From Kalmusia sp. IMI 367209 (Eukaryota > Ascomycota > Dothideomycetes > Pleosporales > Didymosphaeriaceae), in NCBI GenBank assembly GCA_027946365.1, contig JAPEUQ010000011.1, positions 1,178,001-1,242,000 on the forward strand: a stretch of 64,000 nucleotides of DNA, read 5' to 3'. Every line of letters begins with the position of its first letter. The stretch's first letter is position 1. Shown piece after piece: positions 34,197-45,928 of the stretch. Both the position numbers and the translations under genes were made by a program. The notes beneath the pieces are model-generated. The model saw only the letters and a list, made by a program, of their open reading frames with translations. It ran no database searches and had not been told where the DNA came from.

Positions 34197-35485
34197 TCGC
34201 AACCAAAATTTGGGGATTATTTACCTGTCTGTTCGATCTGCTTACTTCCGCCGCTCGACATGACAGTGAGACTCTGCCTACTGCGACGGAAGACAGTGCG
34301 AGGTTGTGGTGTAATTGAAGTAGAATTACGAGCTCGGGGGGCCGACTGCTTGATCTACGGCTCAAGGGGAAGATCGACAACATACGGAAGATAGCGACAC
34401 GCGGCGCAGGGTATGTAGCTGCGTTGGATTTCCGAGAGCCAGTGCCAGAGTACTGGGAAAATTGAAATGATCGAAATCTCGGAGGGAGTAGCTCTCCAAC
34501 CAGAACGAGGATGAGACACACGCATACGAAACCTGCCACGAGGATTACCTTGCTGAAAGCGCAAAAGCAGGATAAAGCTTAGACGCAAGATGGAAGATCA
34601 TCATCATCATCATGCACGAGAGGCACGGTCGTCAGCATGCAGCACGGACAATCAGAGTCACTCGCGACGGGACGCAGCGACGGGACGCAAGCGTTCCCGA
34701 GTTAGCACACATTCCGCCATGTTACTATTGTATGTAGAAGAGGTCGCCCTCATGGCTGGCGCGAAATAGGCAATGATCTCGAGATTTGATAGGTAGAGTC
34801 GCCGAGGGCGGAGCGGTCCTAATAAACAGAGTGGAGTCCCGCAGACGGAGAGTGGGGCCCTCTTGTCGATCGTCAATTCTCTCTAGCCCGATAGGTACTC
34901 CACCGCTGAGAAGCACAAGGAAACTCACGCACCATCAATCTTGCCTACATTTGCATACACGACCGTCTAGTGTTTGCTGTGCTAGAATGCAAGTGGCATG
35001 AAGATCGCTTGTATGAGATCGCGACCTAGCAAAGTCGGCTGAAATCTACCACGACCGTTGGCAGCTCGTGCGTTATTTTCGTGTGATGGGAACGGGGCGT
35101 TTACTATTGAGCAAGCAACCTCCATTAGCGGCCCAGGGGCATGTTAGAATGTGCAATTTTCACGCACATCAGAAGCGGAGATGCTTGAACTGAACTGTAG
35201 TCTGCGACAGTTCTTACCCATCTCAGTTTGGAGAGTAAGCTTTCTTCGTATTGACCATTGTTGTGTACGGTCATGGTGGCTATGACAATGATGATGTTGT
35301 CTCCTTCGGATCCGAGTACACAGGATTGGTTTAACAAGCGACGTACAGCGGAGCAATTTACCTCTCGGAACAGCCAGTTCCCGTCTGTAAGGCCTGCAGG
35401 CCCGGTCTCTTCATTAATTAGGGAGCCAAATTTCTTTTCTCCCACTCTCTCGTTTGCCATTTGTGAGCTGGAATTGTGAAAGATC
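34197..35485. promoter_or_regulatory. Divergent intergenic region of membrane protein and FAD oxidase genes
   Basis: 1.29 kb without a supported gene; open frames on both strands are short. It includes a (CAT)n microsatellite near 34600-34616 and a 13-bp direct repeat, GCGACGGGACGCA, in two adjacent copies near 34663-34689. Confidence 0.45.
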
Positions 35486-37432
35486 ATGGGGTTCGCGCGC
35501 ATCGTTTCATTATGCGCCCTGGTAGCGAGAGTCCTTGCATTAGCCACTGAGAGCAGCTTTGAACCCACCAACTTTAACGTCACAGCAGCCCTCCTTGCCA
35601 ACGGTGTTAGTTCCGATGATATCCCTAGTATCCAGGCATTGAATGAGCGCTCTTCTCTTGGCTCATGCCCGGTCGCTGTGTGTTTCCCGGTAACTCCCGT
35701 TCCTTGCGCGGCGCTAACACTGGCACAATAACAGTGCCGGGCCTTGGAAACCATATTCGGCAGCACGAAATTGCTCTCGGAAGGCTCATCGGATTACACC
35801 AATTTCACTGGTGCATATTGGTCTGCACAGCAGAATGCAGTCAAGCCTCGCTGTGTCTTTACACCGTCCAAGCCATTGGACGTGTCCACCGCCCTGCTAA
35901 TCTCGCGTCTGACGCAATGCCCTTTTGGTGTGAAGGGTGGTGGCCATGCTGCATTTGCAGGGTCATCTAGCATCGAGGGCGGCATCACTATTGCACTGCA
36001 GAATTTCAAGCAAATTGTACCCTCAGCCGATAGGAAAACAGTCGACGTAGGTCCTGGTAATCGCTGGGTGAATGTCTACCAGACACTAGAACCACAGGGC
36101 CTTAATGTGGTCGGAGGTCGCGTAAGTTGTCGCGTTATTTGCTTATCCATGTTTACATTTAGCTGTTGATGAATGCATACAAGTACGCTCGACTTCCTCT
36201 AGTATTGCGGACTGATCCTTGATAGATTTTTAGTGTCGGTGTTCCAGGCCTCATTCTAGGAGGCGGGATAAGTTTCTTTTCCAATAAGTACGGTTGGGCC
36301 TGCGACAATGTAGCCAGTTACGAAGTCGTTACCGCCTCTGGAAAGACCATCAATGTCACTCCCGTATCATATCCCGACCTATACTGGGCACTACGGGGCG
36401 GAGGTAACAATTTCGGTGTTGTTACAAACTTCAAGCTTAACGCTTTCCCGCTTGGCAAGATGTGAGTAATGTCTCGTTACAAAATAATTTAGTTGGATTG
36501 CACGTGGTCGTGAAAGGAACAAAGTTTCAGCTTTCTTGACACAGGTAACCAGCTGAGACCGAGGGATCTGTTCTTACTTCTACATACTTCTATGAGCTAT
36601 ACTGACTCTATCTCTCTGCGCACTTAGGTGGGGCGGTGGCCGCCTGTACAGCAACGAAAGCTTTCCCGCAGCTCTCGACGCCATATACAAATTTGCCACA
36701 ATAGGCTCCTCAACGGATTTGGACGCTGCCCAAATCATTTCATTCGGATATTCAGAAGGCTTTGGCCCATTAGCAGCAGCGCAGCTTGAACACGCAAAGC
36801 CTATCGAGAATGCATCGGTATTCGACGACTTTAACGCGATTCCCTTCGTCCAATCGACCACTGCAATCCAATATCAATCTGAGATCACAATCACCATGGG
36901 CGAAGGTGTTCCAGACGGAGCCCGCGAGACATATTGGGATGTGTCTTTCAAAGTCGACCGAGGCCTCTTCACCTTCCTCGTCAACACATTCTACGAACTC
37001 CTCCCAGACATCGTCGACGCCGCGAATCTTCTACCAACTATCTCCATCCAAGCCATCACCGAGGGCCAACTTGCCGGTATGCAGAAGAACGGCGGTAATG
37101 CGTTGGGCCTCGACCCTGCCAATGGGCCCTATTTCATCATGAACATGGGCACCATGTGGACTGACATCGCAGACGACGTACGAATCTTAAAATTTCATTC
37201 GGAGGTCATCAAACGTGTGAAAGCGGAAGCGCAGGCCAAGGGTCTCGACAATGATTTTATATACCAGAACTATGCATCACAGTTCGAGGATGTGTTTGGA
37301 AGCTATGGCAAGGCGAATCAGAAAAGGTTGGTGGAGGTGTCGAAGAAGTATGATCCTACTGGGGTATTCCAGAAATTGCAGCCAGGATACTTCAAACTAG
37401 AAGGAGGAGCGCCAAATCCGAATATGCCATGA
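35486..37432 (+). CDS. Secreted BBE-type FAD-linked oxidoreductase, four exons
   Basis: Exons 35486-35689, 35735-36121, 36226-36461 and 36628-37432 give 543 aa. A signal peptide (MGFARIVSLCALVARVLA) is followed by the PCMH FAD-binding domain: PFGVKGGGHAAFAGSS with the His that takes covalent FAD, then VGVPGLILGGGISFFSNKYG and LRGGGNNFGVVTNFKL. The second covalent position (Cys in bicovalent members) reads Ile here (IFSVGVPG), so monocovalent FAD is expected. The berberine-bridge C-terminal region ends NYASQFEDVFGSYG, then SKKYDPTGVFQKLQPGYFK. Such enzymes oxidise sugars, alkaloids or peptide/polyketide intermediates and occur in many fungal biosynthetic clusters. Position beside the UstYa/precursor pair suggests tailoring of the secreted peptide, though a stand-alone carbohydrate oxidase cannot be excluded. 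Confidence 0.88.
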
Positions 37433-37534
37433 GGATGGGTAGATAGTTTGAATGATGAATTGTGTTCGAAAACGGTTGAATTTTGCCCTTAGAGGCGATC
37501 ATCCGAGTCACATTGAATTTTGACTTGCATTCAT

Positions 37535-40500
37535 TTAGTCCGAGTTAGAGGTCGATGACTCAAGCTGTGCTCTCCGCTTAGCCGCCCTTTCCTTTTCCTT
37601 CGCCTTTTCTTTCTTTTTCCTGCTCTTGGGCTTTTCATCCTCTGATGAGTCTGTATCATCACTATCGGAGCCTTGGTCCTTCGCCTTCGATTTCTTGATC
37701 GCCTCAAGCCTACGACGTAGTTCCTTCTCTTCGTCTTCCTTCTCCTTCTTTTTCTCTCTTACGTGTGTCTTCTTCTTTCGCACCTTTTCGTTCTCAAGAC
37801 GGGTCGCGTGGCTAACGCCCATGGTTTCTTCACTATACGGATGTCAGAATTGCTCTCCCCAGGATTTCAGGACAGTACATACAGATAATCATCGAACAAG
37901 GCCACGGTGTTAGCAACTGCTTCGAACTGCGAGCGCCCAAGTTTTACTGTCACCTCACAGTCTTTACCATACGCGTTAGGATCAGTGGGATCGAGACCGG
38001 CAATCTTTGTGCGTGCATCATATTCGGCCATCGCGAGTGCTGTGTGGAACGCGTTACGGATCTGACGACCGTTCCATCGCGCATCTTCAGAAACTCTGTT
38101 GTAATGTTCTCGTGCAAAAGCTTTAATTGCTTTGGTATCAATGTCAAATAGGTGTCTGCGACCAGCGTAAGTCTTCTTAGTACGCTGAATGAAGACTTTG
38201 AAGACTGCTACGGTATCGTCCTCGTCGAAATTTGGATCTTATTTGACAGTCAGTCATAGATCAATACGGAAGAATTTTTGGACTTACAAAAGAGCGAGAG
38301 ATGAATGCGAGACTTGAACGCCTCATCAAATGTGCCGATTCGATTGGTAGTGAGAATGAGAACACCCTTGTAGTATTCTAACCTGTTAGTGGAAGTATAT
38401 TAGCAAATGTCTCCACTAGTATCCATGCATTTGACTTTCTTACATGCGAAGAAACACCGAGACCGTGGCGTTACGGGCATAGTCTTCCTTTGTGCGTTTG
38501 GCCATGAAGACATCCGCTTCGTCAAGTAACAGGATGCAATCCCAACGCGTCGCAGCGTACAGATGGTAAGAGAGATTGCTCTCAATCTCTTTCGCATTGC
38601 TTCCCATATCACCACAAGTCAGAGGGTATAGTGGTTTTTCAACGAGATCGGCGACACATTCTGCTGTTGCGGTCTTGCCCACTCCTGGAGCGCCTAGTTC
38701 GCAGTAAGCCACCATGCGGTTTGTATGAAAGCAAGATAGAAATGAGAGGAATGACTTCGTAGCTGTCGCTCCGAGAGATACTCTTGCTGTTCGTTACGCC
38801 TGCCGTGCAATCCATATTCACGTACCATGGATGAGAATAGTGAGTCCTAGTCCTTTGCCACCCACTAGGTCAAGCCCTTGTCCACCACTTTTTGTTTGAG
38901 ATCTTTTCCTTCTGAAATGCTCTTGTACTTGCGATTGAATCATCTCTTTCGTTTCAGGTGGGAGCACTAGCTGGTTGAACGAAAGGTCTGAACGAGGCCT
39001 ATGTACCTTCGCGACGCTATCAATATGTACGGTACCTGCGAATATTAAGTCTTTGTTCTTGTAGACTTGCAGCATTCCACATACCCCACTTGCGAGAGCG
39101 TAAGAGCCAGCCATAAAGCCTGTGTGTGCATATTGCGAAATCGTTGTCGTTCATTTCTAATTTCTCTTTTAATCTTCTTTCGTTGTAATCGCTAAATAGA
39201 AATCGATCCTTGATGTCCTCATCCATGAAATCTTGATCAATGTAGTGATCAACGACAAAGGGTATCTGTGACGATGTCTCACAGGGCTCAAATGCATAGC
39301 AAAAGTGTGACGTTTCCCTGGCGTCTAGTGGCTCGGGCGCGGAGTATGCAGGTCGTCCAGTATTTCTCGGGTCTCCCCAGTAGTCTTCCATATCCACTAT
39401 CATTTGTTCATCGAGTCTTTCAGTCTTGTTCTGCAGATCTGAACCCCTGCAGTCCAAATGATAACCCGTTTTCTTGGAGCTAACGTATTCCACAAACTTC
39501 CGACCGCGCTCAATCAAAGTATCTTTCGAAGCGTGTCGGTCAGACGCATATTCGAGGGGGAAAACTTCTAGCTCTGTTATCTTACGTTCGCCGGTAAATG
39601 GCATAATGAAAAATCTCCGACGGACGGGAACGATTGTAAAGCCATCGTGGTCAAGATGGTATGTGTCGATCGTAAACGGTATCATTCCGTTGACCTTATG
39701 AGGAGGTGCAGGTGGTTGTCGCGCTTGCGAATGAAGAGGAGGCGGACCCACTGGCGGGCGGGCTTCTTTGCACAGTTCTCGTCTACCACCTTGCACACGC
39801 AAGACCCTCCAAAGAGATGCGTACCAATTAGATGAATCGTAGTCGGAATCCGGATCTCTCTTCATCACTAGATGATCGCCAGGCTGAAAAATGTGCCATA
39901 GGTGGCTGAACGATACTTGCGCAGGCGTCCGCTTGCGATAGTTGTCGTGAACTGGGATCAAGAAACCTTCCACAAGATCCGAGAGACACTTGATAATCGC
40001 TTTAGCATCGTTTGTTGATCTAAAATCCTCTTGCAGCATTTTGTTGCACTCAGCACAGCAAAATAGCTCCAGCCTCGCCAGCATATCGTCGATGGCGTCT
40101 ACTGTTATGTCGACGGAAAATGGCTTGTCGCTGAGCTCATGCGGTCCTTGCTGGCTGCTAACGCCATCCTCGGCATCGCCATCTTGGGGTTCTCCATTTA
40201 CCTCTTTGTCAGTCTTGTTATTCCCATCGTTGGGATTCTCGAGCTCTGTATCAGTTGCCTCCGCTTTCTTCCGGCGCTCCATAGCTTCAGTCTTCTTCTC
40301 ATTTTCATAATCTTCAATCAATCTGGTAAGAGCGCTTAGTTTCTCCTTGAGAAGGGTTTCATTCTTTAAGATGTTCTTGTATGGCCGCAAGATAACAATT
40401 CCCTTCCTACTGTGCTCATGAGGTATATTCGCCTGTTCTCCGAATATGACACGCAGCAGATACTGGATGGAGAAAACATTGATCCGGGCTTGATCTGGCA

Positions 40501-41128
40501 TGTATTTGCCTTTTATTCTCTCCAGCTCTTTGAGGGCTTCTTCGTCTTCATTGGGCCCGGAATGCTTTCGCGAAGACCTTGCGTTGTCAACGGTGCCTGA
40601 ACGTATACGTTTTACAGAATCTTTCCCGGACGACGAAAGTTCTGGATCGCCAATCAAAAGATCGATAGCACAGACATGTTTCGGCTCCGGCTCCGGCTCC
40701 TGATACTTTCCCCAGAACTGAGGGTTGAGGCGAGGTTGGATGATGGGCTTCTCCCCGAGGAAGGACGCTTCTGGAGGTGGGGGTGTACCCGGAGAAGCAG
40801 ACCTCACTCGAGACCTTCTTCTCCGCCCTCCTTGCAGAGAGTCGAATTTTTCAAGAAGCTTGTTGTGATCCAACTGCAATTTTAGAATTAGGCTTTCGAG
40901 ATCTGCCAAACGTAGTTGACTTCCTGTTTCATTTGCACTGCCCTGTGGACCGGTGTTGGCTGAGCTGGTGGAGTCATTGGCTTCCGGGGCGTGTTTACTT
41001 TTTGCATCTTCTGCGACTATAGGTTGCGTTGCTTTCCCTGGCGATGCAACATCATTTCTCTCTAAGGGATCAACAGCGGAGGTGCCAGGGGTGGGTAAAT
41101 CTTGTTCCTTTGCTTCAGTGGCAGACAT
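37535..41128 (-). CDS. Large AAA+ ATPase of the fungal DUF7025-type family, six exons
   Basis: Minus exons 41128-39085, 39035-38826, 38693-38444, 38382-38288, 38237-37883 and 37832-37535 give 1083 aa; all phases agree. The N-terminal half is disordered then a family-specific domain (DLVEGFLIPVHDNYRKR, FTIVPVRRRFFIMPFTGER, ICTHRLYGWLLRSRKWG). The AAA module follows: Walker A GAPGVGKTAT, Walker B ILLLDEADVF, sensor-1 ILTTNRIGTFDEAF, arginine-finger region SRIHLSLFYP. The C-terminus is a Lys/Glu-rich coiled coil with an acidic Ser-rich end. These ATPases are common in filamentous ascomycetes; substrates are unknown. The last exon lies 102 bp from, and convergent with, the FAD oxidase, probably the edge of the cluster. 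Confidence 0.88.
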
Positions 41129-41617
41129 AGCGACTCGGAGATGGTGGTCTGAAGAGCGAATCCAAGGCTTATCTGTTGTGGGACATGCAAGGCTATTAAG
41201 TCATTTCCGCCTCAAGATCCGACATGGACCGTGCGAAACATTGGTTGGAATCTTTGGCCACTTTCTCGCTTGGACAAGCCAGTTGTGGTGCCAGTTGCGG
41301 GAGCGAAAAAAGGCGACCCTTCCTTCACGAGTCTCCTTGCATGCATGATAAGCATGGGCTTGCCTTAGCTGAGATCATAGCGTTAGAGGCGGGCTCGTGT
41401 CGATGGTTGTCAGGGTTGGGGGCGAGCGCGAAGGGCTGTGGTTGGGTTCTCTTGCAGAGCGGGGTCGCACCCTTGTTGAGACGACATCTGCCTGCATAGC
41501 ACTTGCCCTCAGCCTCGCCAGGATGCTCTTCACAGCCCCGCAGCTTGCTCGACATCATGGACTTCAAAAGGTCTTTGATTGCCGTACCATATTTGTGCTT
41601 CTCTCCAAAAGTGACGC
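41129..41617. promoter_or_regulatory. Divergent promoter region of AAA ATPase and STAND-like gene
   Basis: 489 bp between head-to-head genes. Open frames are present but reflect GC content; no domain seen. Confidence 0.4.
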
Positions 41618-43712
41618 ATGGAAAGCATGCTAGCCGTCAGATCGAAGACGTTCCCACTCCCTTCATCGCAAGGCCTTGAAGTTGACTTTCTAGAGAATCG
41701 TCCCTCGGATTTTCAGAAGCCGGGAAGCGCATGCGTTTTCGATGCCAATCGACAGCAGTTCACCCCTAAAGACAATGTGGAGAGATTCAAGGACACAATC
41801 TTCCAGAACGATACCAGTAGGGGCAATCAGATTCAGCTGAAGCATACCCAGGATTCGCTCCAGGCCGCAATCCAGACACTAAAGGACAAGAAAGGCAAGA
41901 AGAATGACGAGATTGCAGCCTTCAACTTATCGGAAGCGCGAACATGGGGAGATGTTGTCACTGCGGTACAAGCAGCCGAAGAGACGTATCTCAAGGATGA
42001 TAGTCCAACTGGAAAGATCAGGAAAGCTTTCCGCAAGGTCGAGGATAATGCCAAATCTATGCAACCCTTCCTCGGCATGCTTCCGGAGGGAGAATACAAG
42101 ACTCTTTGTGGGGGGTTAACATTGATTCTTAAGGTATGCTTTTGCCATTGCGGCATCCGTACTCGAGACCCTAATCCATATAGGGTATGATGAAGAAAGC
42201 CGAAAGGCGACAAAAGATGGCCGAGCTACTCGAGCGACTTCCTATGGCAGTCCAAAATGCCGAGGATTACGCACACATTTATCCCGGCAGGAATACGCTA
42301 CGTTCTTGTATCGGGGAATTGTACATCCAAATAGTCGGAGCAATCGAGGATATGATCCGTTGGTATTTGCAAAAGTCACCAAGTGAGTTTTTTTTCAATT
42401 CGGTCCGTTATATATTAACCTTGCAGAGCGCGGTCTGAAAGCGGTCTTTACAAACGATGCCTACGGAGACAAGCTCACGAAACGGATTAGCGATATCGAC
42501 GCCGCCCAAGCAGTATTCAAAGCAGAGGCTGAGATATATCTACATTGGCGTGCACGACTGATAGAGCATCATGTGGTAGAAACAAACCTGACTACCCAAG
42601 AAATAAGCTTAGACTTGAAGCGCTTGGGTAACACACTTTGGGTCGAAATACAGAAGGCACAAGTGGAGATCCAGAAGTCACAACGAGAGATTGCTGTAGT
42701 TGGATCGCAGGTTATGAACAACGTCTCCGGCGTACTACAAGACCTTCAAAAGAATGCTAAATGTAAATACATGACGACCATTACACGCGAAGCTGACATT
42801 AATAGGGCTACAAGAAAGGGATAAGTGCAAACAAAAGCTTGTGGACCAAGGTGAGTCGCCTCTGGTGGATGTGAAACTTCAACTAACCAATATATAGCGA
42901 CTCGAATTGAAGACCTCGAAAGGCAGCTCCAGAAGAAATCTTTCCGTGCCAGCACGCTGGCTCATCGATTACATATTTCGCTTTCATCACAGGGCCACAT
43001 CACAGATCTAGAAATCTCATTAGCCGCTGGCATCACCCAAAGCACACGCTTCCAAGCTAAATCAAAGTATATTACCGAAACGGAAGAGTTCAGAGAGTGG
43101 TTCACAGCCGAGGAAGGTGGAATGTTATGCGTCAACGGGAACTCAGAGCAAGATTCGCTGTCGCCCACCGCCTTTCTTACATCGCTTATTGTACAAAACA
43201 TGAAGCCGAAGTCGGAAGAAATTCTCGTCCTTTCATTCTTTTGTGGATTACATACCACTGTATTTGAGCAAGGCGAGCACAGAATTGGCGGCCCTACGCT
43301 TCTCCTCCGTACCATAATTACCCAGATTCTGAGTCTGGACGATATCGACGCGAAGCAGTATCTATCGTTCCTCGGCGAGGATGAGGTTCAAGCTATGGAG
43401 TCCATGCAGACGAAGCCGTATCTTGAAACGCTTGGGGAGCTTCTGGCTAATTTGTTACAAGATTATAAGGGCATCTTCATCATCATCGATGGAATCGAGT
43501 TCTACGATAAAGAGGAGTACAAGGGGCGATTGAAGCGTATGATCAAGTTCTTAGCAAAATTGACCACCGAAACCTCCTCGACAAATGGCACTTTGAAAGT
43601 ACTTATCATGGCCTCCTCCCATTCTTCACTTTTTCGCCGGTCTTCGGGCTTCGATGCGCTTGAGATACCGGAGGAGATTGAGTGCGACGGAGAAGGATAC
43701 GAAAGCTTGTGA
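41618..43712 (+). CDS. STAND/NACHT-like protein with degenerate P-loop, five exons
   Basis: Exons 41618-42133, 42184-42382, 42427-42762, 42806-42850 and 42898-43712 give 636 aa. The N-terminal helical domain (SEARTWGDVVTAVQAAEETY, IQIVGAIEDMIRWYLQ) resembles the DUF7708-like effector region of fungal NLR-type proteins. A coiled coil follows (TRIEDLERQLQKK). The C-terminal half looks like a NACHT core: SFFCGLHTTVF, GGPTLLLRTIITQIL, GIFIIIDGIEFYD as Walker B-like strand. Where a Walker A should stand (about residues 440-455, LCVNGNSEQDSLSP) there is no GKS/GKT. No ankyrin, WD or TPR repeats follow before the stop. It may be a decoy or regulator of NLR-like incompatibility proteins, or a truncated member. 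ATG 41627 is an alternative start. Confidence 0.7.
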
Positions 43713-44294
43713 GAAGACTAGGATATCAGGGGAGATATATTAAGTTGGCTATAGATGAAATAAACCCAATAGATCCGTAATAGTTGGCAAAGGCTCTCAC
43801 TCTTTCATTCGTGACGATTTTGACAAATGTGTAGCCCTATCCTAAAATGGCTAGCGTACTCTGAGAACTTAGCGGGTGACTTCCTCCCTGCACCTTCTCA
43901 TCACATCATACATCGACACGCGAAACTCTCCTGCAACAATTCACCACGGATTAAAGCCACTTATATAAGGCGCCGTGAAGGGCATCTCATCGAGCTGCCT
44001 GGTCGCATGTCTATGTCGCATTGCTCAAAGCAACAACAAACATTAACCGTCTTGTTTACAGTTGCTTCCCCAAACAGGACAACATACGGAAACAGTAACA
44101 CCAAAATCTATTCTACGAACAACACCGTAAATGTTTCATCTATATCTGCTTGAATAGAAGATCGTTAAACTTTGGCAACGAGTATCTCGAATTCACGCGC
44201 CCTTCGTGGCCGCGTTTAGGGCGCCTGTGCAACGTCTAGAGCGACATCTGCACACTTTCGAACACACCACTCAATCAAGGCAAACATAATCGCC
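43713..44294. other. Intergenic, no gene seen
   Basis: 3' region of the STAND-like gene and leader of APC10; no coding frame supported. Confidence 0.5.
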
Positions 44295-45105
44295 ATGCCA
44301 CCATCACTCCGCCGCCGAGCTCAAGCACACGCCCCCTCACCAACCCAAGAAGTCCTCTCCGAATCCTCCGACGATGCATTTGCTGAAGCCGACCTATCAG
44401 CTGACGAGGAGGAAGAAGAAGAGCTCCAATCCGATGAAGAAGAAGCCGTTGCTCACTTATCACCCGGCTCCGGAGCAGACGACGTAGACGAAGACGATGA
44501 CGAGGATGCCCCACTCTCACCCTCCCACGCATCTGCGTCCCTGCCCCCAAACCTCCGCGAAATCTCCACTCTCGCCTCCTGGACCGTCTCAAGCTCCAAG
44601 CCAGGGTGCTCGATTCCACAATTACGGCATCCTTCCCCTAATCTCTTCTGGCAGTCGGATGGCCCGCAGCCACATTATTTGAACATTCACTTTTTTAAGC
44701 TGGTGAGGATCGTGGGGCTGAGGCTATATCTGGACTTCGAGCAAGACGAGAGTTATACGCCGACCAGAATCGTGTTGCTAGCAGGAAGCGGTATGAATGA
44801 TCTAGTCGAGTGGGGCGAGATGAGGCTAGAGAGCCCAAGGGGATGGGTATGGGCCGATTTCAGTGGCGTGGGGGACCCAGACGATGAGGACGAGGAATCA
44901 GATGTAGAAGGAGGTAATGGTAGGCCGAGCCTCAATGCTGCAGGAGCGGGAGCTGGACCAAGCCTACGAGGGACCACCCAGGACCCGATGCGCGACGACG
45001 CCTCGGATTTTGAGAACACAGCGCCGCGCATGCCTCCTCCTACAGCACCTACGGCAACACCTTCCCCTCCAATGAACCCGCGTTGCCAGACCCCCAGCTC
45101 CCGCC

Positions 45106-45140
<35 letters not shown>

Positions 45141-45506
45141 CTCCCATCGGCCTCGGGCCGCAAACGACTCCCAGCCTTCCGCGTCCTCAGCCCCGCCATC
45201 CCTTCACCCCTCTCTCCCCTAACGCACCGGCCCTGCACCCTCCACCTTCCCCGGAAGGCGAAGACGCCCGTCCTGCGCTGCCACCTCGTGCAGATCAAGA
45301 TTCTGGAGAACCATCAAAACGGGAAGGACACGCACTTGCGGGGCTTGCAAATCTTCGCGCGGGATAACGAGAAGGACGAGACGTCGAGGACGGTGCACAC
45401 GGTGCGGGAGCCTGGAGCGGGAAAGAAGGGGAGCGATAGGGAAGCTAGAAGGGAGGTCAAGGGGTTTGCGAAGAGTGAGTGGATGGCTGAGCCGGTCATA
45501 CGGTAG
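44295..45506 (+). CDS. DOC1: Anaphase-promoting complex subunit 10 (DOC domain) with large insertion
   Basis: Single exon, 403 aa. The DOC beta-jelly-roll is clear: LREISTLASWTVSSSKPGC, NLFWQSDGPQPHYLNIHFFK, LYLDFEQDESYTPTRIVLLA, and, after an insertion, LVQIKILENHQNGKDTHLRG. The last two residues are Ile-Arg, the IR tail that docks APC10 on the TPR subunit Cdc27/APC3. The protein helps bind D-box substrates for cell-cycle ubiquitination. The N-terminus is an acidic disordered extension. Between the DOC strands sits an insertion of about 120 residues that includes an 11-copy CAG tract (45107-45139) read here as poly-Ser. The insertion is also open in another frame, where the tract reads poly-Gln. 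Confidence 0.93.
45107..45139 (+). repeat. (CAG)11 microsatellite inside APC10 coding region
   Basis: Eleven uninterrupted CAG units, translated as Ser (AGC) in the APC10 frame. It is likely length-variable between strains. Confidence 0.85.
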
Positions 45507-45928
45507 TATTGAGGAGAGGGGTTAAGTGAGTAGCATGAGAGCGAGCGAGCGAGTAGACCATGTTTCAAAAAGCATTACAAAGTGTCTAATTTTGTTACTA
45601 GTATTACAAAGTTAACCTTAATTTTTGTTGTCCTCGAATGCGGCCAGAGTCTTCGTGTCCGCGGCTAGAGTAGGAGGAACGAGGACGTGCCCGTCTTCTG
45701 CAGGCGGCGCTGGGTCCAAGTCTATCTCTGATGTAGCGCCATCATTATGCCTCTTCGCACCCAAAACCCCTAAAGTCTGAGAAATCCGTCCTAAGTCGCG
45801 TCTACGTCCGAGTGCACCTGGTGCTAGGCTTTTTGACAAGCTGCTAGATACCTTTTTCATATGATCATCATGTCCCACTTGTAGACAAGACGTATAATCA
45901 GAACAATCCGCCCTGCAAGATGAACCAC
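45507..45928. other. Convergent intergenic with possible small minus-strand ORF
   Basis: Contains an 86-codon minus frame (45878-45618, MGHDDHMKKVSSSLSKSL) with an acidic Pro/Ala-rich end. It has no homology I recognise and no splice link to a neighbour. It could be a short gene or 3' UTR of the ELO gene. A GAGCGAGCGAGCGAG run lies at about 45539. Confidence 0.25.

Noticed and set aside
35125..35766. 213-aa minus ORF overlapping the FAD oxidase start
   Set aside because: Antisense to exon 1 and intron 1 of a clear BBE gene; no domain.
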